64,000 bases of DNA. Source: Anaerorhabdus sp964386325 (GTDB taxonomy: Bacteria > Bacillota_I > Bacilli_A > Erysipelotrichales > Erysipelotrichaceae). The first letter of the stretch is position 1, and each line of letters starts with the position of its first letter. The stretch lies in the NCBI GenBank assembly GCA_964386325.1, contig CAYLQY010000016.1:1-64000 (forward strand), given 5' to 3'. Shown in pieces: positions 52,059 through 60,327 of the stretch. The notes below the pieces were generated by a model. It was not told where the DNA came from and searched no databases. It was given only the letters and a program-made list of their open reading frames with translations. The translations under genes were made by a program, and so were the position numbers.

Positions 52059-52734
52059 TTGAATTTACCTTTACCAATTCCTTGTTAATATTATCTATTT
52101 TATATACAATATCACATTGATTCGCTACGCCAATATCATGAGTTACAACAATTACACATTTTTGATATTCTCTTGCTAGAACTTTGAAAAGATTTATTAT
52201 TGAATCTGTTGTGCTGTAATCTAAATTCCCTGTTGGTTCATCAGCAAGAATAATTTTTGGGTTAGTTGAAATAGCACGTATGATTGCAACCCGTTGTTGT
52301 TCACCACCCGATAGTTTACTAACTTTTTTCTTAGCATTACTTTCACTTATTCCAAACCGATTCAACAACTTAATTATATTTTCTTTACTAACCCTCATTT
52401 TCGGATCACTAATATTCATTGCAATTTCAATATTTTCAATTGCATTCATATAGTAAATTAAATTATAGTTTTGAAACACAAAAGATGAATATTTTCTTCT
52501 AAACATATCATAGCCGATTTCCTCAATTGATTTTCCATCAAATATTATTTCACCCTTTTTTTGTTTCGAAAGAGCCCCTATTAGTGAAAGAAATGTGGTT
52601 TTACCACTTCCTGATTCCCCCATAATAGCGTATAACTTTCCTTCTTCAAAATCTGCATTAATATTTTCTAGAATTATTCTTTCCATTTGCCCATCGATAT
52701 AACTAAAGAATACGTTCCTGACTTCTAATTTCAT
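52051..52734 (-). CDS. ABC transporter ATP-binding protein (MacB/LolD type)
   Basis: 227 residues: Walker A GESGSGKTT (39-47), Q-loop FVFQNYNL, signature LSGGEQQR, Walker B IILADEPTGNLD and the switch His in VVTHD. This is the LolD/MacB/SalX class, which powers mechanotransmission transporters with FtsX-like permeases and acts on peptides, antibiotics or lipoproteins. Overlaps both flanking permease genes by four and eight bases. Confidence 0.95.
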   Translation of the reverse strand: MKLEVRNVFFSYIDGQMERIILENINADFEEGKLYAIMGESGSGKTTFLSLIGALSKQKKGEIIFDGKSIEEIGYDMFRRKYSSFVFQNYNLIYYMNAIENIEIAMNISDPKMRVSKENIIKLLNRFGISESNAKKKVSKLSGGEQQRVAIIRAISTNPKIILADEPTGNLDYSTTDSIINLFKVLAREYQKCVIVVTHDIGVANQCDIVYKIDNINKELVKVNSND

Positions 52735-54230
52735 CCAATATCACCTCGCAATAATATTTCTTTAGGATCTACTTTTGACACACTTCTTACCGCAAGTATA
52801 CAAGCGCTAGTATTAACTGCGCTAAAAACAAGTAGAAGAAGTATAAAATCTTCAAATTCAATTTTAATATTTCTTGTGCTAGTTTCATTAACTTGATTGA
52901 AATACGAAACTGAATCAGCCATTAAAATTTCATTAGCTCCTTGATTCGAATTCATTAATGTAGCATTTAAGCTGCCTGTAATAAGGATACTCGTAGGTAC
53001 AACCAGTATAAATGCAATAAATGAAAGTATTAAAATTTCTAACCACAACTGAATTGCAACAGTTGTCTTTTTTAATCCAAATGAGATTAACAAACCAATT
53101 TCTTTTTGTCGTTCCAATACTGCCAAAATACAAAATAAAGTTGTAAATATAAAAGTTAATCCTAAACAGAAAAGCTGCAAAAATCTAAACATTGTTACCA
53201 TAGATTCAATATCACCAATTGTAGTAATCTCACTATCTAAATTCGTTGTATAACGATAGCTCTCTCCAAGAGTAAGAATATCAGTTTGAATGCTATTACC
53301 TACTTCAAAGATTCCATCAGCCGAATTCAATGATAATAAGACAGGTGATATCCCAACTAAATTATGCGGATTGAATGAATCGATTCCAACATATCGATCC
53401 AACCAATATGTTGGAATATCCTCATTTATAATTTCTTCAGCTGTTTTTCCTAATTCTACAAAATCATTTTCCGTAATGAATACTGCAGTTTCAACTTCTT
53501 CGCTACTATAAAGTCCAATTATTTCAAAATCAGTTTTCTCTTCAATCCAAGTTTTATTCTCAACATCATAAAGAAAAATGTTTAATGGGAGGTAATCACC
53601 CACCTGTACTTTTATCACTTCATCATTCTTTACAATTGCTAGATTTTCATTAACAACCGTTATCTTAGTATTGCCAGTGAAATCTTCATTTTCAAAATCT
53701 CTTCCATCTACAAGTGTATAACTTTTACTTTCCTTGTTATGTATACCATTCACGCGTATATTTCCAGGTCTAATAACAGGATTACGATTCGACCAATCAT
53801 CATAAACTGAATTTTCTTTAATTTGATTGTCTTCTGCTAGATTAATAGTTTGGTAACAACTTTGAAACGTTGTGTCCTCACAAGCAAATAACGGAAATCC
53901 ACCCGTTACCATGAATGAATAATTTACACCTAGTACATTTGAATTTCGAAGAAGATCTTGCACTGAAGTATAATATCTTTCCATTTCTATTTTGAATTCA
54001 TCTACTGTCACCAAATCACTATATTCATAATTTGATAATCCACCATTCATTCGACCAGTGTAGACTAGTTTTATATCAATTTTATTAAGAATATTTTGCT
54101 TTGTGTTCTGCGCTGTACTTGTTATAAATGTTGATGTAACAAGCAACAAAATGATGAAAAACATGATAACAAACATCATCATGTTAATCATTAATCTATT
54201 TTTGTAATTATAGAATATTCTCTTAATCAT
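52731..54230 (-). CDS. FtsX-like ABC transporter permease (first permease)
   Basis: 499 residues. N-terminal helix (about 12-35), extracellular domain (40-345) with two nearby cysteines (FACEDTTFQSC), then the C-terminal FtsX domain: MVTMFRFLQLFCLGLTFIFTTLFCILAVLERQKEIGLLISFGLKKTTVAIQLWLEI and a last helix ending RSVSKVDPKEILLRGDIG, a typical FtsX C-terminus. First gene of the ABC operon; preceded at a distance of 132 bases by a 32-codon peptide gene. Confidence 0.87.
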   Translation of the reverse strand: MIKRIFYNYKNRLMINMMMFVIMFFIILLLVTSTFITSTAQNTKQNILNKIDIKLVYTGRMNGGLSNYEYSDLVTVDEFKIEMERYYTSVQDLLRNSNVLGVNYSFMVTGGFPLFACEDTTFQSCYQTINLAEDNQIKENSVYDDWSNRNPVIRPGNIRVNGIHNKESKSYTLVDGRDFENEDFTGNTKITVVNENLAIVKNDEVIKVQVGDYLPLNIFLYDVENKTWIEEKTDFEIIGLYSSEEVETAVFITENDFVELGKTAEEIINEDIPTYWLDRYVGIDSFNPHNLVGISPVLLSLNSADGIFEVGNSIQTDILTLGESYRYTTNLDSEITTIGDIESMVTMFRFLQLFCLGLTFIFTTLFCILAVLERQKEIGLLISFGLKKTTVAIQLWLEILILSFIAFILVVPTSILITGSLNATLMNSNQGANEILMADSVSYFNQVNETSTRNIKIEFEDFILLLLVFSAVNTSACILAVRSVSKVDPKEILLRGDIG

Positions 54231-54914
54231 CTTAATAATTTCATCAATTACACTGTGTAAGTATACGATCTATTATATATTTCCATTTTTTATTTTCCTT
54301 CATATAGATATAGCGTTTAGCAATCTAGTATGACTTCCTTCCAAAAATTTATAACTCTCTAATTATTTGAAGTTATTAGTTACATGTGGTACCGCATAAT
54401 GAATTAAAGATAGTGATAGATTATTCATTATATTTATTTCTCTTACATCTTTGAAATTCATATTTCGTTCCTCCTTATTTCTGTTACTAGCATAACATAT
54501 ATTTATCTCGCTGTACTTGAAGTGGGCTATTTAGTCTATTTCGTGTTCTATTTGAAATAAAATAATGCACATTTCGTACTTTTCGTTACTAACAAGTAAA
54601 TATCATTTTCTACAAAAAAAGGTAAAATGACATTGTAAATAACGCTTATTGATGATAATAAAAATGATTTGAATAAATACTTAAACTTTTTTCGTATGTG
54701 AAATAAAGTAATTATCAATATTTTAATCCTTATAAAATTAAACAATAATAGAATTGTGAAATGAGATTCTTTTCTTTTTTTGTGAAGCGTATTTTTTCAC
54801 TTCTCTAAGCTTGTATCTTATAATGAACTTAGATCTATATTGAACAACCAACTTATTATAATTAAGCATTTTGATTGTTTATGGATCTTCTTATAAAACT
54901 AAAGGAGACCAACT
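54231..54914. other. intergenic region between ABC operon and DUF4396 gene
   Basis: 680 AT-rich bases holding the 32-codon peptide gene (54363-54461), a 19-codon frame without ribosome site (54244-54303), an extended -10 (TGTTATGCT, minus strand, about 54490-54498) for the peptide transcript, and on the plus strand the leader of the DUF4396 gene, part of which is duplicated at 50359-50405. Confidence 0.6.
54363..54461 (-). CDS. 32-residue peptide upstream of the ABC operon
   Basis: ORF with a strong ribosome site (AAGGAGG, nine bases before ATG). The peptide starts MNFKDVREINIMNNLS and ends HYAVPHVTNNFK: a charged first part and a more hydrophobic core (LSLSLIHYAVPHV). No cysteine, so not a lantibiotic-type or disulfide peptide. 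It precedes, in the same direction, a permease-ATPase-permease exporter, suggesting either an exported peptide (bacteriocin or signal) or a regulatory leader. No known family recognised. Confidence 0.5.
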   Translation of the reverse strand: MNFKDVREINIMNNLSLSLIHYAVPHVTNNFK

Positions 54915-55655
54915 ATGAACTTTACTTTATTATCAATATTTTTTATTTTACTAGGCATCTTTTGTGCATTACTTATTACAATCGATATACTAAGACACCC
55001 ACAAGAAATGGCTGTAATGAATTTAGTATGGCCTATTAATGCACTATGGGCTGGGCCATTTTGTGTATGGGCATACTTTACACTTGGCAAACATCGAAAA
55101 ATGAGCATGCCCGATATGAATATGCCTGACATGAACATGCCTGATATGAGTATGAAATCAATGGATATGAGTCAAATGAAAATGGATGTACACAAGTCTA
55201 AAGATAAATACGCTAGTTACTGGCAAGGTATCATTGTAGATACTCTTCATTGTGGTGCGGGATGTACTCTTGCAGATTTAATCGGTCCCGTCCTATTCAC
55301 ATTTATTCCTTTTACTTTATTTCATCAACTAACTTTTGGAGAATGGTTATTAGATTTTTTCATTGCCCTTATCATTGGAGCTACATTCCAATATGCTGCA
55401 ATTGCTCCCATGCTAAAAGAAAAAGGAATTAAAACATGGATAAAAGCACTCAAAATCGACTTTCTTTCATTAACAGCTTGGCAAGTAGGAATGTATGGCT
55501 GGATGGCTATTGTTATATTTGTATTATTTGGAAAATTTTCAATTCAAACTCCTGAATTTTGGTTTATGATGCAAATCGCAATGTGTATTGGCTTTATTAC
55601 AGCCTATCCTATGAATTGGTTTTTAGTGAAAAAGGGAATCAAATCAGGAATGTAA
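54915..55655 (+). CDS. DUF4396 membrane protein with methionine-rich repeats
   Basis: 246 residues. Two N-terminal helices (about 5-23 and 36-56, containing HPQEMAVMNLVWPINALWAGPFCVWAYFTLG), then a Met-rich cytoplasmic or extracellular loop (60-90) built of MPDMN-type units (four successive, then MSMKSMDMSQMKMD), then the DUF4396 domain with DTLHCGAGCTLADLIGP and three to four more helices. The Met repeats and the C-GAG-C pair suggest copper(I) binding; DUF4396 proteins often sit near copper genes. A copper ATPase lies 7.3 kb downstream. A decayed partial copy is at 50359-50503. Ribosome site AAAGGAG. Confidence 0.88.
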   Translation: MNFTLLSIFFILLGIFCALLITIDILRHPQEMAVMNLVWPINALWAGPFCVWAYFTLGKHRKMSMPDMNMPDMNMPDMSMKSMDMSQMKMDVHKSKDKYASYWQGIIVDTLHCGAGCTLADLIGPVLFTFIPFTLFHQLTFGEWLLDFFIALIIGATFQYAAIAPMLKEKGIKTWIKALKIDFLSLTAWQVGMYGWMAIVIFVLFGKFSIQTPEFWFMMQIAMCIGFITAYPMNWFLVKKGIKSGM

Positions 55656-55710
55656 AAATAAGGAAATAAATTTTCTGATATATATTTCAGTTATTGTTAA
55701 AAACATAGTA

Positions 55711-55745
55711 AAACCTATGACCGAAGCCATAGGTTTATTTAATTT
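55711..55745 (+). terminator. DUF4396 gene terminator
   Basis: AAACCTATG / CATAGGTTT nine-pair stem with an eight-base loop, followed by ATTTAATTT. It could also end transcription of other plus-strand RNAs; the T run is interrupted. Confidence 0.7.
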
Positions 55746-55748
55746 AAA

Positions 55749-55824
55749 TGGTGCCGACTACAGGAGTTGAACCTGCGACCTATTCATTACGAATGAATTG
55801 CTCTACCAGCTGAGCTAAGTCGGC
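55749..55824 (-). tRNA. tRNA-Thr(CGT)
   Basis: 76 bases with encoded CCA: acceptor GCCGACT/AGTCGGC, D arm with AGCTCAGCTGGTAGAGC, anticodon stem ATTCA/TGAAT with loop TTCGTAA (anticodon CGT, reads ACG), T arm GCAGG-TTCAACT-CCTGT. Confidence 0.96.
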
Positions 55825-55895
55825 ATTTTTATTTTGTATCTACTATTTATTTTACCCTCATATTTTGATTTTTCAATTTAATCTTTTACAACTAA

Positions 55896-55930
55896 AGAAA
55901 AAAACTCAAACAATAGCTTTGTTTTGAGTT
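55896..55930 (-). terminator. terminator of the CaCA-PPC operon
   Basis: Minus-strand AACTCAAA / TTTGAGTT stem with loop CAAAGCTATTG-type sequence, followed by TTTTTC. Confidence 0.85.
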
Positions 55931-55939
55931 CTCAATTAA

Positions 55940-56335
55940 TTACTTATGCTTAATTACTAATTCGTCATATCCTGTATTACCGTCAAATTCTCTAGTGAAC
56001 TCAACAGTCTCTAATTCTAACAAAACAATTTCAGCCGTTGTATTGATATGCGTATCTTCTAATAAATGTCCACCAATGCAGTTTCCATCTATATCACTAC
56101 AACTAATATGAATATGACTTTGTCCATTCGCAATTGTCCCTGTGAGAGATACAATTTCATAATGATGGTCAAAGTTTTTCTTTGTGACACCATCAGCTAA
56201 TCGCAAATGACAATCATAAACACAACCAACACATGTCACAATACACACAGATTGAAGTTTATTTTTTTGACAATAGTATTCAATTTCTTTTTTTAAATCT
56301 TGACCATATGTTAAACGTAAAGCATGTTCTCTCAT
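55940..56335 (-). CDS. PPC (DUF296) domain protein
   Basis: 131-residue single PPC domain, the fold named after plant and prokaryote conserved AT-hook-associated proteins. Visible: ALRLTYGQDLKKEIEYYCQKN, VTCVGCVYDCHLRLAD, EIVSLTGTIANGQSHIHISCSDIDGNCIGGHLLEDTHINTTAEIVL with the conserved G-x-x-H-L and metal-binding His residues. Prokaryotic members are thought to bind DNA or a small ligand. It follows the CaCA antiporter gene by eight bases. Confidence 0.9.
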   Translation of the reverse strand: MREHALRLTYGQDLKKEIEYYCQKNKLQSVCIVTCVGCVYDCHLRLADGVTKKNFDHHYEIVSLTGTIANGQSHIHISCSDIDGNCIGGHLLEDTHINTTAEIVLLELETVEFTREFDGNTGYDELVIKHK

Positions 56336-56343
56336 ACCCTCAC

Positions 56344-57276
56344 CTAGTTTCTAACAATGATATATGCTAAATATACAAGGAATAGTAAAATAAATATTAT
56401 TCCTTCTTTTTTTCCTAATTTTTCATTTCTCTTTGCTACAAAGAAACATAACAATGTCGCTGCTAACATCACCACTAAATCAAACATCAACGCAAATTCG
56501 ACAGGGATTGGTGTAATTGTAGCACTTAGTCCAAGAATGAATAAAATATTAAATATATTTGAACCTACTACATTACCTACTGCAATATCTACGTTTCCTT
56601 TTCTTGCTGCTACAAGAGAAGTTACAAGTTCAGGTAGTGATGTACCAATTGATACAATTGTTAATCCTACTAATTTCTCAGATAACCCTAATGTTAATGC
56701 AATTGCTTTGGCGTTATTCACAACTAAATCTCCACCAAAAATAATCCCAAAAATTCCAATCACAATTAACACTAAACTCATTGGTAAATTGAATGCAGGC
56801 TTCTCAACTTCAATTGAAGCTCTTTTTGATAATGAATCCTTTACCAGCCATGCAACATATCCAATAATTAAAATTAAGAAGATTATTCCTTCTGGTCTTG
56901 TTAATGAGTTTCCAGTAAGAATAAATACCGCCATTAAGAATGATACTGCAATCAAAAATGGAAATTCTTTTCTTAATATACTTCTTGGAACTGGTATAAG
57001 TGTAATAACTGCTGTCATACCAAGCACAACAACTAAGTTAAAAATATTAGATCCAATAACATTACTTACCGCAATTGCATTTGAATGGTTCAATGCAGCT
57101 GTTATTGATACTGCTGCCTCCGGTGCACTTGTCCCAAACGCAACTATTGTTAATCCAACCACAACACTAGGAATTTTCAATAATGATGCTATCGATGCAG
57201 CACCATCCACAAAGTAATCTGCACCTTTTATTAGTGCCAAGAATCCTACTAGTAATAAACCTATATTTACTATCAT
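56344..57276 (-). CDS. calcium/sodium antiporter (CaCA, YrbG-like)
   Basis: 310 residues, ten helices, with the two alpha repeats of the family: VVGLTIVAFGTSAPEAAVSI..VIGSNIFNLVVVLG and LVGLTIVSIGTSLPELVTSLVAARKGNVDIAVGNVVGSNIFNILFILG. The paired Glu residues bind the cation. Exchanges Ca2+ for Na+ or K+ across the membrane. Starts after AAAGGTGG; probably co-transcribed with the CBS protein gene 45 bases upstream. Confidence 0.95.
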   Translation of the reverse strand: MIVNIGLLLVGFLALIKGADYFVDGAASIASLLKIPSVVVGLTIVAFGTSAPEAAVSITAALNHSNAIAVSNVIGSNIFNLVVVLGMTAVITLIPVPRSILRKEFPFLIAVSFLMAVFILTGNSLTRPEGIIFLILIIGYVAWLVKDSLSKRASIEVEKPAFNLPMSLVLIVIGIFGIIFGGDLVVNNAKAIALTLGLSEKLVGLTIVSIGTSLPELVTSLVAARKGNVDIAVGNVVGSNIFNILFILGLSATITPIPVEFALMFDLVVMLAATLLCFFVAKRNEKLGKKEGIIFILLFLVYLAYIIVRN

Positions 57277-57321
57277 TTTATATCCACCTTTTTTACGCTT
57301 TAGTATTTTAGCATATTTATT

Positions 57322-58020
57322 CTAAAAATACTCTAAAATTCGCGGTAAATCTTTGACTGTTACAATACCAATAGGTTTTTGTGTTTTTATACCATCTTCT
57401 GTAATAAGAATAGCTAATACTTTATTTCCTTTTTTCATACTATCAATATAAATTTTAATTACATCATACGCACTCTCATTTTTTGATAGAAAATAGATTT
57501 TCTCATTTTCACTGATATCTTCTACAATATCTTTTACTTGTGTTAAATTTGTTTTATTATTCAATTCATTACATGCCCATTTCGCAATAGCTTCTACAGT
57601 GATAATACCCACGATATTATTTTTATCATAGACTGGTATTTTAGAAAAATCATGATCGTTCATTACTTTTTGCACATCCAATATCTTATCTTCCATTTGA
57701 CATGTTATCACATGTTTTAAAAAGAATTTCGATACGGGATTATGATTACAAAGTAGTTCTGCAATATGTTCAATTGTTTCTACTGTCTCATCCGTTGGTT
57801 GAGCGATTATCTTACCTTCGCCATCACGCTGGTGAACAATGGCATTTCTTAATTCTGAATATTCTTGTAGTTCTATTTCGTAGCGTGAAACGATTTTATT
57901 TCTTCGTGAAGCTTCTTCTAACATCAAATAGAATTTTGTGTAGCGAGAATTACCTGTAATTGATTTTAACTGTTTTTCTATTTGTGCAAACGTCGATAAA
58001 AAGCGTTGTGCATTATCCAT
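57322..58020 (-). CDS. CBS-domain protein
   Basis: 232 residues. A helical N-terminal part (about 1-95, MDNAQRFLSTFAQIEKQLKSITG..LRNAIVHQRDGEGKI, resembling nucleotidyltransferase-partner/HEPN-like helices with R-N-x-I-V-H) is followed by two CBS motifs (about 105-230: VQKVMNDHDFSKIPVYDKNNIVGIITVEAIA and KPIGIVTVKDLPRIL). Probably senses adenine nucleotides. Its ATG overlaps the HAD gene stop by one base. Confidence 0.85.
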   Translation of the reverse strand: MDNAQRFLSTFAQIEKQLKSITGNSRYTKFYLMLEEASRRNKIVSRYEIELQEYSELRNAIVHQRDGEGKIIAQPTDETVETIEHIAELLCNHNPVSKFFLKHVITCQMEDKILDVQKVMNDHDFSKIPVYDKNNIVGIITVEAIAKWACNELNNKTNLTQVKDIVEDISENEKIYFLSKNESAYDVIKIYIDSMKKGNKVLAILITEDGIKTQKPIGIVTVKDLPRILEYF

Positions 58021-58859
58021 TAACGAACACCTTCCAACTCTTCTAATTCTGCCTCTTTTTGAATATTCTCCAAAATCTTTGAAACTAGTTTTTCCATTTC
58101 CTTTTGGCTTGAATAATCAGAAGGAGACATGTAATTTGCACGTTTTTGTTGAATCAATGATTTTGCTAAATCTTTCGTATTTTTCTTGTTTTTATTGTAA
58201 ACAACAATTGATTTTCCACCATTCTCTTTTACAAGTTTCATACATGGAACATCTGTTAGACCATCTCCTACATAAATCATTCTTCTAAAAGGAATAGGAC
58301 GATCTTTTTCTTCAGTGTATTGGTTCAATGCGCGATCTTCATTTTCATCTAAAATTTGTTTATTAATACGGAAAATATATTGTGTTTTTGTTGTATAGTT
58401 CACAACAAGTGATGGCCATGTGGCAACGCCATTCTCATCATAATAAAATTTACATGCGTATATTTTTTTAAACTTTTTTGCAATTGGTGTTCCTTCAATA
58501 ACTTCAGTTAATCCTGATGAAATAATATAGTGTTCAACTTCAATGTTTAGTTTTTTTCCAATCGTGTTGATGCGATCAAACCATGTTAAAACACCTGGAT
58601 AATACTCTACTCCTTTCCCCAATCCTTTAAAGTCTTGTTTGCGTATAGGCTTACTTGCTTCTTTTGATTTCTTAATCATCATATACATGTACGCTAAAAT
58701 CGAATCCATCTTATTCTCTTTTGATATTTTGTTTACTTCTTCCCAAAAGTCTTTCGTATTTTTATATCCAAGTCCTGGAATAAACGTAAATTCTTGCATA
58801 TCCTTAGGGGATAAGGTTTTATCAAAATCATACATCATCGCAACTTTTATTTTTTTCAT
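58020..58859 (-). CDS. HAD superfamily phosphatase (HAD-IB type)
   Basis: 279 residues. Motif I MMYDFDKTLSP with the nucleophile Asp, a helical cap (about 20-100), motif II in YIISSGLTEV, a lysine region and motif III IYVGDGLTDVPCMKL. The pattern resembles phosphoserine phosphatase-like HAD-IB enzymes. Substrate unknown. Coupled to the downstream CBS gene (TAATG). Confidence 0.88.
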   Translation of the reverse strand: MKKIKVAMMYDFDKTLSPKDMQEFTFIPGLGYKNTKDFWEEVNKISKENKMDSILAYMYMMIKKSKEASKPIRKQDFKGLGKGVEYYPGVLTWFDRINTIGKKLNIEVEHYIISSGLTEVIEGTPIAKKFKKIYACKFYYDENGVATWPSLVVNYTTKTQYIFRINKQILDENEDRALNQYTEEKDRPIPFRRMIYVGDGLTDVPCMKLVKENGGKSIVVYNKNKKNTKDLAKSLIQQKRANYMSPSDYSSQKEMEKLVSKILENIQKEAELEELEGVR

Positions 58860-58888
58860 AATTTCATCTCATTTCCATACCTCTATTA

Positions 58889-58917
58889 TAAAAGAAAAGT
58901 TATCCCAAGGATAACTA
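58889..58917 (-). terminator. pepV terminator
   Basis: AGTTATCC / GGATAACT stem with a short loop and TTTCTTTT on the minus strand. Confidence 0.85.
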
Positions 58918-60270
58918 ATTCTCTAATAATTTTATGATTGCATTCACATAAATTTCAGTTTGCATAACAAGTGCATCTACTGAAATGAATTCATTCGCAT
59001 CATGAATGTGGTTATCAACACCTTGTAGTTCGCATCCAAAGGCAATGCAGTTATTAATTCCTTTGGCATAAGTACCACCACCCATTGTAATTGGTTTAGA
59101 TTCCATATCCCCAGTAACTTCTTGATAAGCTTTTAATAGCTTTGTTACAAGTGGGCTATCTATTGGAAAGTACAGTGGCTCATGCGTAGAGATAATTTCT
59201 ACAATTCCACCCGCTGTTTCTAAATTTGGATTCATTTTTTCTACAATTTGTTTTACTGTTAGTGTCACTGGGAAACGAATATCAATTGTTCCTTCAATTA
59301 CACCATCTGTCATACCAATAACACCCACATTGAATGTAAGTGATCCATATTCATCTTTACATGCTGCTCCCATTAATGAACCATCAATTGTTGTACCGAT
59401 TTTTTCATTATAGAAGTCTGTAAAGTCATCTTGGAATCCTGCATGTTTTAAGCCTACTAGTAAATGGCTAATTGCATTTACTCCTAGTTTTGGTGTACTT
59501 GCATGAGCAGCTACCCCTCTAGCCTCAATTTCCACAATATCGCCAACAACGTTGAAGGCATATGTAATATTGTGATCATTGAAATAATCTTCTAATACTT
59601 TTTGGCTAAATGAATTCTTCATGACTTGGATTGTACATTTATTACATACTACATTCGACGCAACCCCGCCTTGAATGTTAATAATTTTTGTATTCTTGCT
59701 TTTAAAGTTGGCACGAATCATTCCTTTTTCACCATGAACCCCTGGGAAACATCCATCAGGTGTAAAGCCCATATCAATATGACCTTCTTTTTCTACATAG
59801 TGTGCTAAGCAGCGTGATCCATTTTCTTCATTAATACCCATAATTAAACGAATACGTTTAATTAGTGGAATATTCAAATCTTTTACAATCTTCATTGCAA
59901 TCATACTTGCAACAACTGCACCCTTATCATCAGTAGTTCCTCGACCATATGCATTCCCATCAATAATTTCCATATTGAATGGATCTGTATTCCATCCTTC
60001 TCCTGCTGGTACAACATCTAAGTGCCCAAGAATTCCAATAAGACCTTCTCCTTCACCCATTTCTGCATAACCAACATAGTTATCAAGATTCACAGTTTTA
60101 AAGCCATATGAGTCACACATTTTAAGTGCTGCATTAAGACAATCCGCTGGAACGCGTCCAAAAGGATAGCCTTCCTCTGCTTTACCCATAACTGAGTTAT
60201 AACTTACTAGTGTCTTTAAGTGCGTTAATATTTCATCTAAATGAGATTCTACTTCTTTTCTAACATCCAT
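58915..60270 (-). CDS. pepV: dipeptidase PepV (M20 family)
   Basis: 451 residues, zinc dipeptidase. LVSYNSVMGKAEEGYPFGRVPADCLNAALKM near the start, GHLDVVPAGEGWNTDPF with the first metal ligands, GRGTTDDKGAV with the bridging Asp, GINEENGSRC with the catalytic Glu, FTPDGCFPGVHGEKG and a lid domain, then ATGGGTYAKGI-type MGGGTYAKGINNCIAFG near the end. Degrades dipeptides in the cytoplasm. Monocistronic; ribosome site AGGGGGACC. Confidence 0.95.
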   Translation of the reverse strand: MDVRKEVESHLDEILTHLKTLVSYNSVMGKAEEGYPFGRVPADCLNAALKMCDSYGFKTVNLDNYVGYAEMGEGEGLIGILGHLDVVPAGEGWNTDPFNMEIIDGNAYGRGTTDDKGAVVASMIAMKIVKDLNIPLIKRIRLIMGINEENGSRCLAHYVEKEGHIDMGFTPDGCFPGVHGEKGMIRANFKSKNTKIINIQGGVASNVVCNKCTIQVMKNSFSQKVLEDYFNDHNITYAFNVVGDIVEIEARGVAAHASTPKLGVNAISHLLVGLKHAGFQDDFTDFYNEKIGTTIDGSLMGAACKDEYGSLTFNVGVIGMTDGVIEGTIDIRFPVTLTVKQIVEKMNPNLETAGGIVEIISTHEPLYFPIDSPLVTKLLKAYQEVTGDMESKPITMGGGTYAKGINNCIAFGCELQGVDNHIHDANEFISVDALVMQTEIYVNAIIKLLEN

Positions 60271-60327
60271 ATTTTGGTCCCCCTAATATTTTTCTATTAG
60301 TCTACCATTTTTAAAGTACTTTGTACA

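Noticed and set aside
54244..54303. 19-codon ORF (MKENKKWKYIIDRILTQCN) before the first ABC permease
   Set aside because: No Shine-Dalgarno within range; kept only as a remark in the finding on the 32-residue peptide.
54548..54745. 65-codon minus-strand frame between the ABC operon and DUF4396 gene
   Set aside because: Starts with TTG, no ribosome site, low-complexity AT-driven composition (Phe/Ile/Lys).
55096..55180. Tandem repeat of about 15 bases resembling a CRISPR or non-coding repeat
   Set aside because: It is in frame and encodes the MPDMN units of the DUF4396 protein; no spacers.
56357..57217. 286-codon open frame opposite the CaCA antiporter
   Set aside because: Same type of antisense shadow; the minus strand carries both family repeats.
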